Below, one piece after another: positions 16,265 to 25,721 of a stretch of 64,000 bases of DNA (position 1 is the stretch's first letter; each line of letters starts with the position of its first letter). Source of the DNA: Bacillus sp. 2205SS5-2 (GTDB lineage Bacteria > Bacillota > Bacilli > Bacillales > Bacillaceae_K); assembly GCF_037024155.1 (NCBI RefSeq), contig NZ_JAYKTS010000005.1, positions 124,001 through 188,000 of the forward strand, given 5' to 3'. A model generated the notes under the pieces. It searched no databases and was not told the origin of the DNA. It was given only the letters and a program-made list of their open reading frames with translations. A program made the position numbers and the translations under genes.

Positions 16265-17647
16265 ATGATGATGATAAAAATAGTTTTGGGGTTATTATCA
16301 CTTCTATTTCTGGTTTCCACACCGGTTTCTGCGGCTACACCAACTGTACAATCTGTCCAAGCAGCAGTCGATTCAACCTGGATGATGATCGCTGCAATTT
16401 TGGTTTTTTTTATGCACGCTGGCTTCGCAATGGTTGAGGCTGGTTTTACACGAAGTAAGAACACTTTAAATATATTAATGAAGAATTTCCTTACCGTAGC
16501 TATTGCATCTACACTTTATTTTATTATTGGCTACGGAGTAATGTTTGGAAATTCGTTCAACGGATTTATTGGAACTGATGGATTTCTATTAGCGAATGTC
16601 GATGATGTTGGATTTTTCTTATTTCAAGCTGTTTTTGCTGCTACATGTGCCACTATTATCTCGGGAGTCGTCGCAGAGCGTATGAGACTTCAAAGTTATT
16701 TGCTATTAACGATCGTGATGACAGGCCTTATCTATCCAATCATAGGTCACTGGATATGGGGGGGTGGCTGGTTATCAACACTCGGTTTTGTTGATTTTGC
16801 TGGTTCTTCTGTCGTTCATTTAACTGGAGCTGTTGCAGCACTGACCACCGTTTTCTTCCTGGGGCCTCGAATTGGAAAATACACAAACAACAAAGTTAAC
16901 GCCATTCCTGGACATAATATTCCAATTGGAGCATTAGGTGTATTTATATTATGGTTCGGTTGGTTTGGTTTTAATGGTGGTAGCTCATTAGCAGCTGACC
17001 CCTCCCTTGTCCCCCATGTGATTACTACAACTTTACTCGCAGCATCTGGCGCGATTATCTCCGCTGCTTTCTACACACAGTTGCGATTTAATCGAATCGA
17101 TGCATCTCTAACTTTAAATGGTGCATTAGGTGGTTTAGTAGGAATCACTGCTGGGTGTGCCAATGTGTCTTTTTTTGGATCAATCCTCATTGGGTTGGTT
17201 GCAGGAATCCTACTCGTTGAAGCCGTACGTGTTATTGATGTAAAGTTTAAGATAGATGATCCTGTTGGAGCGATTGCCGTTCATGGTATTTGTGGAATTT
17301 GGGGAACTCTAGCAGTCGGATTGTTTGATGTTTCAAATGGATTATTTTTTGGAGGTGGATTGAGTTTACTTTTCATACAAATGGTTGGCGTTCTTTCCGT
17401 CATAGTTTTGACTGCTCTCATCTCTGGAGGCTTAGTATTTATCATCTGGAAATTTCGTGGAATTAGAGTTTCGAAAGAAGAAGAGATTGCTGGCCTTGAT
17501 TTCACTGAGCATGGATCTAGTGCGTATGAATTACGAGAAACAATCTTTGACTCTAAATCTACCTCAATAACCCCGTTTGGATCAGATTTAGTGGAACGAT
17601 TAAACGGTATTAGTAATTCTTCGTCAATCAAGAAAACATTAAATTAG
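16265..17647 (+). CDS. amt: Ammonium transporter
   Basis: 460 residues. N-terminal signal-like hydrophobic stretch (VLGLLSLLFLVSTPVSAATPT), then eleven membrane segments of the Amt/Rh fold, with the signatures DSTWMMIAAILVFFMHAGFAM, GFVDFAGSSVVHLTGAVAAL, FGWFGFNGGSS and DDPVGAIAVHGICGIWGTLAVG carrying the pore His pair. The cytoplasmic tail (about 395-460) is where a PII T-loop would bind. It imports ammonium. AGGAGG fits the first of three consecutive ATGs. It is cotranscribed with glnK (123-base gap) and followed by a strong terminator. Confidence 0.95.
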   Translation: MMMIKIVLGLLSLLFLVSTPVSAATPTVQSVQAAVDSTWMMIAAILVFFMHAGFAMVEAGFTRSKNTLNILMKNFLTVAIASTLYFIIGYGVMFGNSFNGFIGTDGFLLANVDDVGFFLFQAVFAATCATIISGVVAERMRLQSYLLLTIVMTGLIYPIIGHWIWGGGWLSTLGFVDFAGSSVVHLTGAVAALTTVFFLGPRIGKYTNNKVNAIPGHNIPIGALGVFILWFGWFGFNGGSSLAADPSLVPHVITTTLLAASGAIISAAFYTQLRFNRIDASLTLNGALGGLVGITAGCANVSFFGSILIGLVAGILLVEAVRVIDVKFKIDDPVGAIAVHGICGIWGTLAVGLFDVSNGLFFGGGLSLLFIQMVGVLSVIVLTALISGGLVFIIWKFRGIRVSKEEEIAGLDFTEHGSSAYELRETIFDSKSTSITPFGSDLVERLNGISNSSSIKKTLN

Positions 17648-17655
17648 CCTTCTGT

Positions 17656-17690
17656 GAGTAGTCACATTTTAGTGTGACTACTCATTATTT
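17656..17690 (+). terminator. Terminator of glnK-amt
   Basis: Perfect eleven-base stem GAGTAGTCACA/TGTGACTACTC with a six-base loop, followed by ATTATTT, nine bases after the amt stop. Confidence 0.85.
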
Positions 17691-17778
17691 ATTAGATTCT
17701 TTTCATTTTCATCGATCGCTCAATCACATAAAATAAGTTAAAGATAGCACTCTCTATCATACTAAAACTGATTTTCGT

Positions 17779-17943
17779 GTATATTTGTTTTGCAAAGATT
17801 GTTGTTTTTCGGAACCAGTCCATAAACTGTTAGATAGCTTTGCTTCAGGTATCTTCTCGTCTATTCTTGATAGGTAAACATCAAAATGAAGGATTGAATC
17901 AATAATTAGATGAAATAACATTAATCTGCACGAAAAAATTTTT
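17779..17943. repeat. AAGGCT miniature element, degenerate
   Basis: Recognisable by TTTTGCAAAGATTGTTGTTT on one side, the core TTCAGGTATCTTCTCGTCTA, and GCACGAAAAAATTTTTT at the other end. No target duplication seen. Confidence 0.55.
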
Positions 17944-18270
17944 TGCATAGATTTGTATTGTTCTTAGCCACTATTAACCCGCTATTTGCTGAGGTTCCAA
18001 GTATTTCACAGGAAGAACCACAAGTAAAGAGGTTTCAACTGCACCGCTAAAAACCGATTCTACTCCTCTTGTGAATGAATTGTTTTTTGCTTCAAACTCT
18101 CTCGTGAAATGTGTAAGGAACTAGGAAGAATCAATAAGAATGAATGATATCATTCAACTAGAAACCTATTTACGACCGTCCTGATTTGTTTGAAGAACCA
18201 ACAGTTTGTTTACGAGATTAAGCTATTCCCTTTCCGAATTACTTGATAAGATTACTCAAACTATTTCATC
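17944..18270. other. Intergenic stretch without recognised gene
   Basis: About 330 AT-rich bases between a degenerate element and the crtM terminator. No reading frame with a ribosome site and no repeat was recognised; it may hold decayed coding sequence. Confidence 0.5.
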
Positions 18271-18272
18271 AT

Positions 18273-18302
18273 GAAAAAGGGCCTTCTAAGGGCTCCTTTT
18301 TC
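18273..18302 (-). terminator. Terminator of the carotenoid operon
   Basis: Imperfect hairpin (AAAAAGGAGCCCTTAGAAGG read on the minus strand, pairing with GGGCCTTTTTC) with a T-run, 25 bases beyond the crtM stop. Confidence 0.65.
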
Positions 18303-18326
18303 TACAAATAAGAAAATTTCTGCTAC

Positions 18327-19166
18327 TTATGAACTCATCATCATGGCCAAAATTTCTTTCTTTTTTTCACTCGTTACAAAGCTTCTCATTTGGAAAACAT
18401 CATAATGATTTTGACGAACCTCATTTAAAATTGCTCGATATATTAGGGCCGCTCCATGGACAGGCGTCCGCGAATACAGAGGATATAAGTGTATTGATTC
18501 TAGCGCTAATTCGTAGTGATATTCAGCTAATTGAGCCAATTCCTCCCAAATTGAAACAAAGGCCTCACTTTTCTTTCTTTGTCTCAAATCTTTCAAGCTA
18601 TATTGATGCCTTTCCAGCACTTCAACAGGTAGATAAACTCGATTACGATCCAAATCTTCACCGATATCACGAAGAATATTTGTCAGTTGCATAGCATACC
18701 CAAGATGGATGGCTCCTTGTCGTAATCGATGTTCATTATTCGGGGCAAGAACGGGAAGTAACATCAAACCGACAGTCCCAGCCACGTGGTATGAATAATC
18801 CAATACATCATCTACCGTTTCATAATTTCGTTCTTGAATGTCCATCCTTTGTCCTTTAATCATGTCCCAAAAAACTTCAATATTTAAGGGAAATCGTTCA
18901 AAAACATCATTGAGTGCTACCCACATCGGGTTCTCTTTCTCAAATAAACCCTTTAAAAAATCAGAAAATTGTTTCTCAAAACGAGCTAATTCTTCTTGAG
19001 GATGTTCATGTTCATCTACAATGTCATCTACCATTCGACAAAACGCATAAATGGCCCAAACCGCTTTCTTCTGCCGTTTTGGTAATAATGAAAACGCACG
19101 ATAAAATGTTTTACTGTTTTCCTTAATAATTACTTCACATTGTGCGTAGGCCGCTGATATTTTCAT
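18327..19166 (-). CDS. crtM: Squalene/phytoene synthase, CrtM type
   Basis: 279 residues of the trans-isoprenyl head-to-head synthase family. First aspartate motif DDIVDE at 47-52 and second motif NILRDIGEDLDRNRVYLP around 163-180, both complete. In Bacillaceae such enzymes join two farnesyl diphosphates to dehydrosqualene (C30). It is last of a three-gene operon; its ATG lies inside the end of crtN (32-base overlap). B. subtilis yisP, a homologue next to asnO, occupies the same chromosomal position but lacks the desaturases. Product chain length is inferred from family and context. Confidence 0.9.
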   Translation of the reverse strand: MKISAAYAQCEVIIKENSKTFYRAFSLLPKRQKKAVWAIYAFCRMVDDIVDEHEHPQEELARFEKQFSDFLKGLFEKENPMWVALNDVFERFPLNIEVFWDMIKGQRMDIQERNYETVDDVLDYSYHVAGTVGLMLLPVLAPNNEHRLRQGAIHLGYAMQLTNILRDIGEDLDRNRVYLPVEVLERHQYSLKDLRQRKKSEAFVSIWEELAQLAEYHYELALESIHLYPLYSRTPVHGAALIYRAILNEVRQNHYDVFQMRSFVTSEKKKEILAMMMSS

Positions 19167-20628
19167 GAATAGTCACTTCCTTCCCTGAAGAATGAGTTGC
19201 ATATTCATTGATCATATACTCAGATAATAATTTTGCCCCCTGCATTACAATTGGGATTCCACCACCGGGATGAATGGAGGCACCAACAGCAAAAATATTC
19301 TTCTCTTTAAACGGCTGTAATTGTGGTCGAAACGGTCCTGATTGTCCTAAGACAGGTGCGATTCCAAAGCTTCCTCCTTGAAACAACCCCTCAGCCATAG
19401 CTTCCTTAGGACTCCTTATTTCTATCCAATCAATTCTTTTTTTGAGTTCTGGAAAACCATTTTTCTCCATTGAGGTGATGATCCGTTCTGCTAATAAATC
19501 TTTTTCTATATCCCAATCCACTACTCCTGCACTAGGCACTGGAACAAGAGTATAGAGAACTCCCTTTCCGTCGGGTGCTAGTGTAGAATCTACGAGAGAA
19601 GGATGAAAAACATAATAACAAGGATTTATTGGAATTTGCTTATTTTTGAAAACATCGATCATTGTCTCTTTAAAGGAAGTACTCATATAAAATTGGTGAA
19701 GGGATGCATTTTCGTAAATACCGTCAATTCCCATATACAACAGCAAACATGACGAAGAGGGAACGTACGGTTTGTTTATCGAGACCAATCTTTGCACAAC
19801 AGGCAAGTCACCATTAAGAATAATACTATTAGCAGCGATTATTTCATCATTCACAACTAGACCCGTTGCAACATCTTGATTTTTAATGATGTTTGATACA
19901 TACGCATTTTTAACAATGTTAATCCCTTTTCTTTCGCATGCTTTTTCAAGCACCTCAATTAAACTAGCATAACCACCTTCTAAGTAGTAAATTCCGTGCT
20001 CATGCTCACTATATGAAACTAAACTGTATATTGCCGGAGTTTCATATGGATTACCTCCGATATACAGTGTTTGCAGAGCATAAGCAATTCTTAATTCTTC
20101 CGCAGTGAAATAATTCTCTAGTTGCTTCGATACAGATTGAAACGCTTTTAGTTTATACAGAGCCGAGATTGTTTTCGGTTTAATCAAATTTATCTTTTTA
20201 ACAAACGACTCCTGCAAAAACTGAGGCTTGCCTAATTCAAATCGCTCTTTCATATCTTCCATAAAACGCTTGAAACCCTCTTCATTACCTGGATATTTCT
20301 TCTGAATTTCTTTTACTTGTTGATCAACTGAAGCGTGTTTTGTATAGGTCTCTCCATTCGCAAAGTGAATATCATACAATGGGTCACACCTTTGTAATGA
20401 ATATTCGTCTTCTTGAATCCCGGCTTGAAAAAGCAATTCGCTCAGCATTTCTGGGAGAAGAACGATGGTGGGACCTTTATCTATTTTGTATCCATCTTTT
20501 TCTACAAAAGTAAGGCGCCCGCCTAGTCTTTCTTCTTTCTCATAAATGGTCACATCAAACCCTTCCTTAACAAGAAAAAGGGCCGCCATGATTCCTCCCA
20601 CTCCCCCTCCTACAATAGCTGTTTTCAT
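19135..20628 (-). CDS. crtN: Diapophytoene desaturase-like flavoprotein
   Basis: 497 residues, phytoene-desaturase family. N-terminal FAD-binding VGGGVGGIMAALFLVKEGF, the second pattern YEKEERLGGRLTFVE, and the C-terminal AVGASIHPGGGIPIVMQGA that closes the flavin site. It should introduce double bonds into the C30 backbone made by CrtM. It overlaps the upstream desaturase by four bases (ATGA) and crtM downstream by 32, so the three are translated together. Which of the two paralogues is the desaturase and which a ketolase/oxidase-type enzyme cannot be decided here. Confidence 0.85.
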   Translation of the reverse strand: MKTAIVGGGVGGIMAALFLVKEGFDVTIYEKEERLGGRLTFVEKDGYKIDKGPTIVLLPEMLSELLFQAGIQEDEYSLQRCDPLYDIHFANGETYTKHASVDQQVKEIQKKYPGNEEGFKRFMEDMKERFELGKPQFLQESFVKKINLIKPKTISALYKLKAFQSVSKQLENYFTAEELRIAYALQTLYIGGNPYETPAIYSLVSYSEHEHGIYYLEGGYASLIEVLEKACERKGINIVKNAYVSNIIKNQDVATGLVVNDEIIAANSIILNGDLPVVQRLVSINKPYVPSSSCLLLYMGIDGIYENASLHQFYMSTSFKETMIDVFKNKQIPINPCYYVFHPSLVDSTLAPDGKGVLYTLVPVPSAGVVDWDIEKDLLAERIITSMEKNGFPELKKRIDWIEIRSPKEAMAEGLFQGGSFGIAPVLGQSGPFRPQLQPFKEKNIFAVGASIHPGGGIPIVMQGAKLLSEYMINEYATHSSGKEVTIHENISGLRTM

Positions 20629-22148
20629 AAGGCTCTCTCCACTTCTTTCGACACTTTTTTAGTAAAAGATAAATCTTGTTTTAGAATTAAATTTGTCGTG
20701 ATTCTTGCTGACTCTAGTATGGTAGGAAGACCACTACCAGGGTGCGTACCTCCACCGACTAGCCAACAATTCTCTAATTCTTCAAATTTATTATGTGGAC
20801 GTAACGCCATCATCTGTGTAAGTTGGTGACCTAGATTAAATGTCGCACCTTCATACACTAAAAATTCTTGTTCCCATACTCTTGGTGACAGTATTTGTTC
20901 CACTTCAATGTGTTCACGAATATCATGAAAGCCAGTTTTATTTTCAACGCTGTCTAATATAAGATCTCTAAACAACGGCTCTTGTTTCTCCCAATCTAAT
21001 TGACTAAGGTTATTAGGGACAGGTGCTAAAATATATAAAGCTGATTTCCCTTCAGGCGCTAAAGTTGAATCGGTGACTGAAGCGTTTTGGATATAAATCG
21101 AGGGATCTTCTGGTAGCACCATCATTTTTGTGATTTCTTCTACATTTTTTTTGTACTCTTCCGCAAAGCAAATCGTATGATGAGGGAGATTGTATGTTTT
21201 ATTTACCCCCAGATAGATCATAAAGGTAGAACAAGAATACTTCTTTTTTGCTAAATTCTTTTTACTATATTTTTTTAACACACCATCTTCTACTAAATTA
21301 CTCATTACATAAGCAAAATCTCCATTAACTATGACTTCATCCGCTATTACTTTTACTCCAGACTCTAATCTTAGTCCCTTTACTTGCTTATTTTTTTTCA
21401 CCCACAACTTGGATACAGATGAGTTCAAGTGAATGGTTCCACCGAGCTCTTCCACAACTTTTGCCATTGCTTTTGACAATTGGTTGACCCCACCAATTGG
21501 ATGAAATATTCCATACTCATGTTCCATAAAAGAAAGAATAGAAAATGCTCCTGGACACTCCCATGGGCTCATTCCTAAATATTTGGATTGAAAGGTAAAG
21601 GCTAATCGAAGTTGTTCCGCACTGAAATAAGAAGAAAGCACTTCATGAAGACTTTTTCCAAGTGATAATTGAGGAAGAGCTCGTAGCACTTTCCAGCTAA
21701 TATATTGATAGTATCCATCCATCGGACTTTGTAAAATGGGTTTTAATTTTTCCATTTTCTTTCTGGTATCATTCATAAATCGCTCATATCCCTCTGAGTT
21801 CCCTGGATAATGCCGTTCAATTTCCGTTCTCATCTTTTTAGGATCTTTCCACATCGACACCTTTTTATCAGGAAAAACCAGTTCATACATCTCGTTTAGT
21901 TCAATCAGGTCGACATAATCATGAAGATTCCTTCCACTTGCTTCAAACAATTCTTCTGCGATTTCAGGCATACTGAGAAAAGTTGGACCAATATCAAAGA
22001 CAAAGTCCCCTAGCGTAAAGGACCCATTTCTGCCTCCAACAAACGATTGTTTTTCATAAATTTGTACGTTATAGCCTTTATAAGCTAAAAGCATTGCTGC
22101 AGCCAATCCACCAGGACCAGCGCCTATAATCGCGACTTTCTTTGCCAT
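20625..22148 (-). CDS. Carotenoid desaturase/oxygenase-like flavoprotein
   Basis: 507 residues, paralogous to the next gene. N-terminal IIGAGPGGLAAAMLLAYKGY, then YEKQSFVGGRNGSFTLGDF, and C-terminal WLVGGGTHPGSGLPTILES: a complete phytoene-desaturase-type FAD fold. In C30 operons of Bacillus two such genes are common, one acting as diapophytoene desaturase and the other (CrtNb/CrtP-like) oxidising the terminal methyl group. It is the first gene of the operon and starts after GGAGGG at good spacing. The membrane-associated product would colour and protect cells or spores against oxidative or light stress. Confidence 0.85.
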   Translation of the reverse strand: MAKKVAIIGAGPGGLAAAMLLAYKGYNVQIYEKQSFVGGRNGSFTLGDFVFDIGPTFLSMPEIAEELFEASGRNLHDYVDLIELNEMYELVFPDKKVSMWKDPKKMRTEIERHYPGNSEGYERFMNDTRKKMEKLKPILQSPMDGYYQYISWKVLRALPQLSLGKSLHEVLSSYFSAEQLRLAFTFQSKYLGMSPWECPGAFSILSFMEHEYGIFHPIGGVNQLSKAMAKVVEELGGTIHLNSSVSKLWVKKNKQVKGLRLESGVKVIADEVIVNGDFAYVMSNLVEDGVLKKYSKKNLAKKKYSCSTFMIYLGVNKTYNLPHHTICFAEEYKKNVEEITKMMVLPEDPSIYIQNASVTDSTLAPEGKSALYILAPVPNNLSQLDWEKQEPLFRDLILDSVENKTGFHDIREHIEVEQILSPRVWEQEFLVYEGATFNLGHQLTQMMALRPHNKFEELENCWLVGGGTHPGSGLPTILESARITTNLILKQDLSFTKKVSKEVERAL

Positions 22149-22378
22149 CCGTCCACCCTCCTTATTTTAACTATACATATATTATACAATACTTATACGG
22201 TATGTACATCATTTATAATATACATGCACGATTTTGAATACAATCAATAATCAAAGCTTTAAATAAATTTCTCTGTAATCCTTTTTAAGAAGTTTTTTTC
22301 TCACCCTATCAGAAAATCACAATGGTCCTAAAGCTAGACACCAAACCATTAAAATGTTTGTCCTCTCTTTTTCAGTAA

Positions 22379-22411
22379 AAAAATCAATACCTTTAAGAAG
22401 TATTGATTTTT
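22379..22411 (-). terminator. Terminator of asparagine synthetase gene
   Basis: Perfect twelve-base stem AAAAATCAATAC/GTATTGATTTTT with a nine-base loop just beyond the asnO stop; its minus-strand end is a T-run. Confidence 0.85.
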
Positions 22412-22418
22412 CATTTCC

Positions 22419-24269
22419 TTAGTTTTCCACAATTTGAATATTATAGTCATGAAACCATACATGAATTTGAGCTAAATGAGCTAGCAATTGTGGTCCTGTC
22501 ATTAGTTGACCAAACCAGGGAACTTGAAACGATTCTCCTTCTGTTTCAACAATATGCCGTAACCTTCTTTCATCGAATAGTTCATATAATACACTATTCC
22601 TATCTTTTAATATTTCTTTCAACCATGTCGTCACAAGCCTTGTATATTCTGGGTGATGCGTTTTCGGATAAGGGCTTTTTTTGCGATATAATACGTCATT
22701 TGGTAAAATCCCCTCTAATGCTTTACGTAAAATTCCTTTTTCTCGATTTTCATGCATTTTCATCTCCCATGGAATATTCCATACGTATTCAACGAGGCGA
22801 TGATCTGCAAAAGGTACTCGTACTTCCAAGCTCGCCCCCATGCTCATTCTGTCTTTTCGATCTAATAATGTAGTCATAAACCATAACAGGTTCAAATAAA
22901 ACATTTCTCTTCTTCTAGCTTCTAAGGGCGCTTCTCCCACTAATACAGGGGTTTCAGCAATCGTCTCTCTATATTTCGTTTGAACATATTCTTCTAGGTT
23001 TAATTTTTTGCTCCAGCTATCTTTTAAAAGTTTTTGCCGTTCTTCAGTCGACCTCATCCAAGGAAAGCCAGATCGATTAAAGTCATCTTCTCGGTGAAAC
23101 CACGGATATCCCCCAAAAATCTCATCCGCACATTCTCCAGATAAACCAACAACAACATCTTTTTTGATTTCTCGACAAAACCAAAGGAGGGAAGAGTCAA
23201 CATCTGCCATTCCAGGCAAATCACGTACATGTACTGCTTCGATTAAATGATCCTTTAACACTTGCTGAGTAATGACACAGCTATGATGATCCGTGTTAAA
23301 GGTATCCCTCATCATCTTTATCCAAGGTCCGTCGGCATTGGGTTGAAAACTATTTGCTTTAAAGTATTGATCATTTTCTTCGTAATCAATTGAATAAGTA
23401 CTTAATCTCCCTTTGCCACTCTCTTTATACGCATTAGCTGCAATAGCAGTGATAGCGCTAGAATCAACACCACCCGATAAAAATGTACAAAGAGGAACAT
23501 CTGATACAAGTTGTCTTTTTATGCTATCACTTACTAAAAAGCGCACTTTTTCAACCGTTTCATCAAAAGTATCTCGGTGCTCTTCACTTTTCACATTCCA
23601 GTAACGCCAAACTTTTTTTCCCTTCTTCGAAAATGTAAGTGCATGAGCTGGTCTAAGTTCTACGATACCTTTAAAAACGCCACTACCTGGTGATCTTGAC
23701 GGTCCTAACCCTAATATTTCTCCAAGTCCTTCTCGGTCAATTTCCGCTTTCACATCAGAATGAGCCAAAAGCGCCTTAAGCTCGGATGCAAATAGAAGTC
23801 CATCATTTTTTTCAGTATAAAATAATGGCTTTACTCCCATTCGGTCTCTCCCTATAAATATTTGCTCTTTTTCGCTATCCCAAACCGCAAATGCAAAAAT
23901 ACCGTTTAGATGCTCCACACACTGCTCTCTCCACTCCATATAAGCCGTTAAAAGAACTTCTGTATCAGAATGACCCTTAAAGGAATATCCTTTACTATGG
24001 AGAACTTTGCGTAAATCCTCCGTGTTATAAAGCTCCCCATTATAACAAAGGGTAAAAGAATGCTCTCCTTCCTTTTTTGTCATCGGCTGTACTCCACCAT
24101 TAGGGTCTACTACAATTAGACGCTTGTGACCAAAAGCCGCATGACGATCCAACCAAATATTTGTATCATCCGGACCACGCTTGTTTAACGTGTTCGTCAT
24201 TTTCGTTAGCAACTTACTTTCAATTGATAAATTTCGTTTAAAATTTACCCAGCCAGTTATGCCACACAC
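22419..24269 (-). CDS. asnO: Asparagine synthetase (glutamine-hydrolysing)
   Basis: 616 residues. Begins MCGITGWVN, so Cys2 is exposed as the glutaminase nucleophile after Met removal; the GATase-II domain runs to about 210. The synthetase domain has the pyrophosphate loop FLSGGVDSSAI near 265 and a C-terminal part with PYPKTHHPEY. It makes asparagine and glutamate from aspartate, glutamine and ATP. Length and position next to crtM/yisP and yisN fit B. subtilis AsnO (YisO), the sporulation-linked member of three paralogues. A terminator-like hairpin lies 58-98 bases upstream of its start. Confidence 0.92.
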   Translation of the reverse strand: MCGITGWVNFKRNLSIESKLLTKMTNTLNKRGPDDTNIWLDRHAAFGHKRLIVVDPNGGVQPMTKKEGEHSFTLCYNGELYNTEDLRKVLHSKGYSFKGHSDTEVLLTAYMEWREQCVEHLNGIFAFAVWDSEKEQIFIGRDRMGVKPLFYTEKNDGLLFASELKALLAHSDVKAEIDREGLGEILGLGPSRSPGSGVFKGIVELRPAHALTFSKKGKKVWRYWNVKSEEHRDTFDETVEKVRFLVSDSIKRQLVSDVPLCTFLSGGVDSSAITAIAANAYKESGKGRLSTYSIDYEENDQYFKANSFQPNADGPWIKMMRDTFNTDHHSCVITQQVLKDHLIEAVHVRDLPGMADVDSSLLWFCREIKKDVVVGLSGECADEIFGGYPWFHREDDFNRSGFPWMRSTEERQKLLKDSWSKKLNLEEYVQTKYRETIAETPVLVGEAPLEARRREMFYLNLLWFMTTLLDRKDRMSMGASLEVRVPFADHRLVEYVWNIPWEMKMHENREKGILRKALEGILPNDVLYRKKSPYPKTHHPEYTRLVTTWLKEILKDRNSVLYELFDERRLRHIVETEGESFQVPWFGQLMTGPQLLAHLAQIHVWFHDYNIQIVEN

Positions 24270-24326
24270 TATACATCATCCTTTCTTTTAGTCCCTACTC
24301 GTTTTCATTATTGCTTCTGATACAAA

Positions 24327-24367
24327 AAAATCCGGCAGGCACTCTTTTTCTTTTACATGCCGAATTT
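24327..24367 (-). promoter_or_regulatory. Terminator-like hairpin upstream of asnO
   Basis: On the minus strand, AAATTCGGC pairs with GCCGGATTT (one G-T type mismatch) followed by seven Ts. No minus-strand gene lies upstream, so it is either a leader terminator or a relic. I see no T-box sequence. Confidence 0.45.
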
Positions 24368-24593
24368 CATTAAGATTTAATGATTCTATTCGCATAGAAA
24401 AGAGAGCTAAGACTTACATTTCATAGATGTTTTCCTTAGTAGAAATAAAATATGCTGAGCAAAAGAGCTTCTCGTTTAAGAAAGTGGGCTTCTTCCACGA
24501 CATGATTTATCTTATGCAGAGTATGATAAATAGTTAACTGACATAAAAGAAATCTTAAGGAAGCTCTCTTCCTTTCTATAATTTAATAAGAAA

Positions 24594-24971
24594 TGCGGAA
24601 GACGCCCGTTAATCGGCGACTGACATATGACAAGGGCTGACCTGTGGCGCACTTTGCCTCATGGCAGGGCTTGACTTATGACCTCGAGCCGGTGGCGTCT
24701 GGAGCTAGCCACTTTGAAATGTGGAAGACGCCCGTTAATCGGCGACTGGCATATGACAAGGGCTGACCTGTGGCGCACTTTGCCTCATGGCAGGGCTTGA
24801 CTTATGACCTCGAGCCGGTGGCGTCTGGAGCTAGCCACTTTGAAATGCGGAAGACGCCCGTTAATCGGCGACTGGCATATGACAAGGACTGACCTGTGGC
24901 GCACTTTGCCTCATGGCAGGGCTTGACTTATGACCTCGAGCCGGTGGCGTCTGGAGCTAGCCACTTTGAAA
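24594..24971 (+). repeat. Three tandem copies of a 126-bp repeat
   Basis: Units start at 24594, 24720 and 24846 and differ by only a few bases. Each begins GCGGAAGACGCCCG or a close variant and ends GGCGTCTGGAGCTAGCC. Within each, GACGCC pairs with GGCGTC, CGGC with GCCG, and CATATGACAAG with CTTGACTTATG, giving a long nested hairpin. Single or partial relatives lie at 4587-4710, 47083-47150 and 54343-54463. Confidence 0.9.
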
Positions 24972-25128
24972 TTTATACTTTCTTTTCTTTTGAACGAATT
25001 AGAGATGAATTGGAGATCAATGGACCGCTCACCTTCCTGACTACTCTAGACTTTCTACACTTAGCTCCATTCTCTTGTATGAAAGCTACAAAAAATGTGC
25101 AAAAAGATAACGAAAGGGGGAAAATCCT

Positions 25129-25689
25129 TTGGAAAATCAAGAAAGAACCTTATTATTAGAGAACCAAACACGTGCCTACCTCACAGGTTCAATCGAATAC
25201 ATGAATAATCAGTGGGTATTTTTCGATGATGAAAGTGATGAGGCAACCATGCTAGATTTTTTCACGAGTCATATCATCGAAGTTCACTATCACAGTCAAT
25301 GGAGAAGGGGCACTTTACAACCGAATGGGGAATTGAAGATTCAGCAAGAATCATTTCCTCTAAGGGAATATGATTCTGTACGAATTCGAAAAAATTTAAC
25401 ACTTTCTTTAGAGATGCTGCTAGAAGAATTGAGTGATGATGCTTTTCTTCAATTTATTACCACCCTCAATTCCCTTCGTTTCTCCATTTATGATTGCATC
25501 TTTTGCCATAACCATCTCTCTTTTTTAGAAGAGAGAAAAATACGGCAAGGTGTGAATTTTATCACTTTTGATAATGGTGATGAAATTTGTGGGGTTCAGC
25601 ACCATTTCAGCTATTATCAGAAGCAACAAGATCGCTTTGAGTATACCAAGAGCACTGGAAAACGAATCATCATAGAAAAAATCGAGTAA
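25129..25689 (+). CDS. yisN: YisN-like protein of unknown function
   Basis: 186 residues from a TTG preceded by AAAGGGGG. Soluble, acidic, with no membrane segment; N-terminal beta-rich part (TGSIEYMNNQWVFFDDESDEA) and two short cysteine/histidine clusters, C-I-F-C-H-N-H around 124-130 and GVQHHFSYY near 160. Position between asnO and yisL matches B. subtilis yisN (recalled as a DUF2777 protein), which supports the name more than any motif does. No function can be proposed. A clear terminator follows. Confidence 0.65.
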   Translation: MENQERTLLLENQTRAYLTGSIEYMNNQWVFFDDESDEATMLDFFTSHIIEVHYHSQWRRGTLQPNGELKIQQESFPLREYDSVRIRKNLTLSLEMLLEELSDDAFLQFITTLNSLRFSIYDCIFCHNHLSFLEERKIRQGVNFITFDNGDEICGVQHHFSYYQKQQDRFEYTKSTGKRIIIEKIE

Positions 25690-25691
25690 AA

Positions 25692-25721
25692 ACAAAAAGC
25701 TGCCAGATGGCAGCTTTTTGT
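25692..25721 (+). terminator. Terminator of yisN-like gene
   Basis: Stem ACAAAAAGCTGCC/GGCAGCTTTTTGT with a four-base loop. Its T-tail is where the next miniature element inserted (duplication TTGT). Confidence 0.9.

Noticed and set aside
24594-24971. CRISPR-like array
   Set aside because: The units are 126 bp, near-identical throughout and without spacers, and no cas genes are nearby.
24270-25128. T-box or amino-acid riboswitch in the asnO leader
   Set aside because: No T-box consensus sequence or specifier-loop arrangement was found; only a simple hairpin is visible.
24896-25159. 87-codon open frame before yisN
   Set aside because: It starts inside the third 126-bp repeat unit and has no ribosome site; its end overlaps the yisN start.
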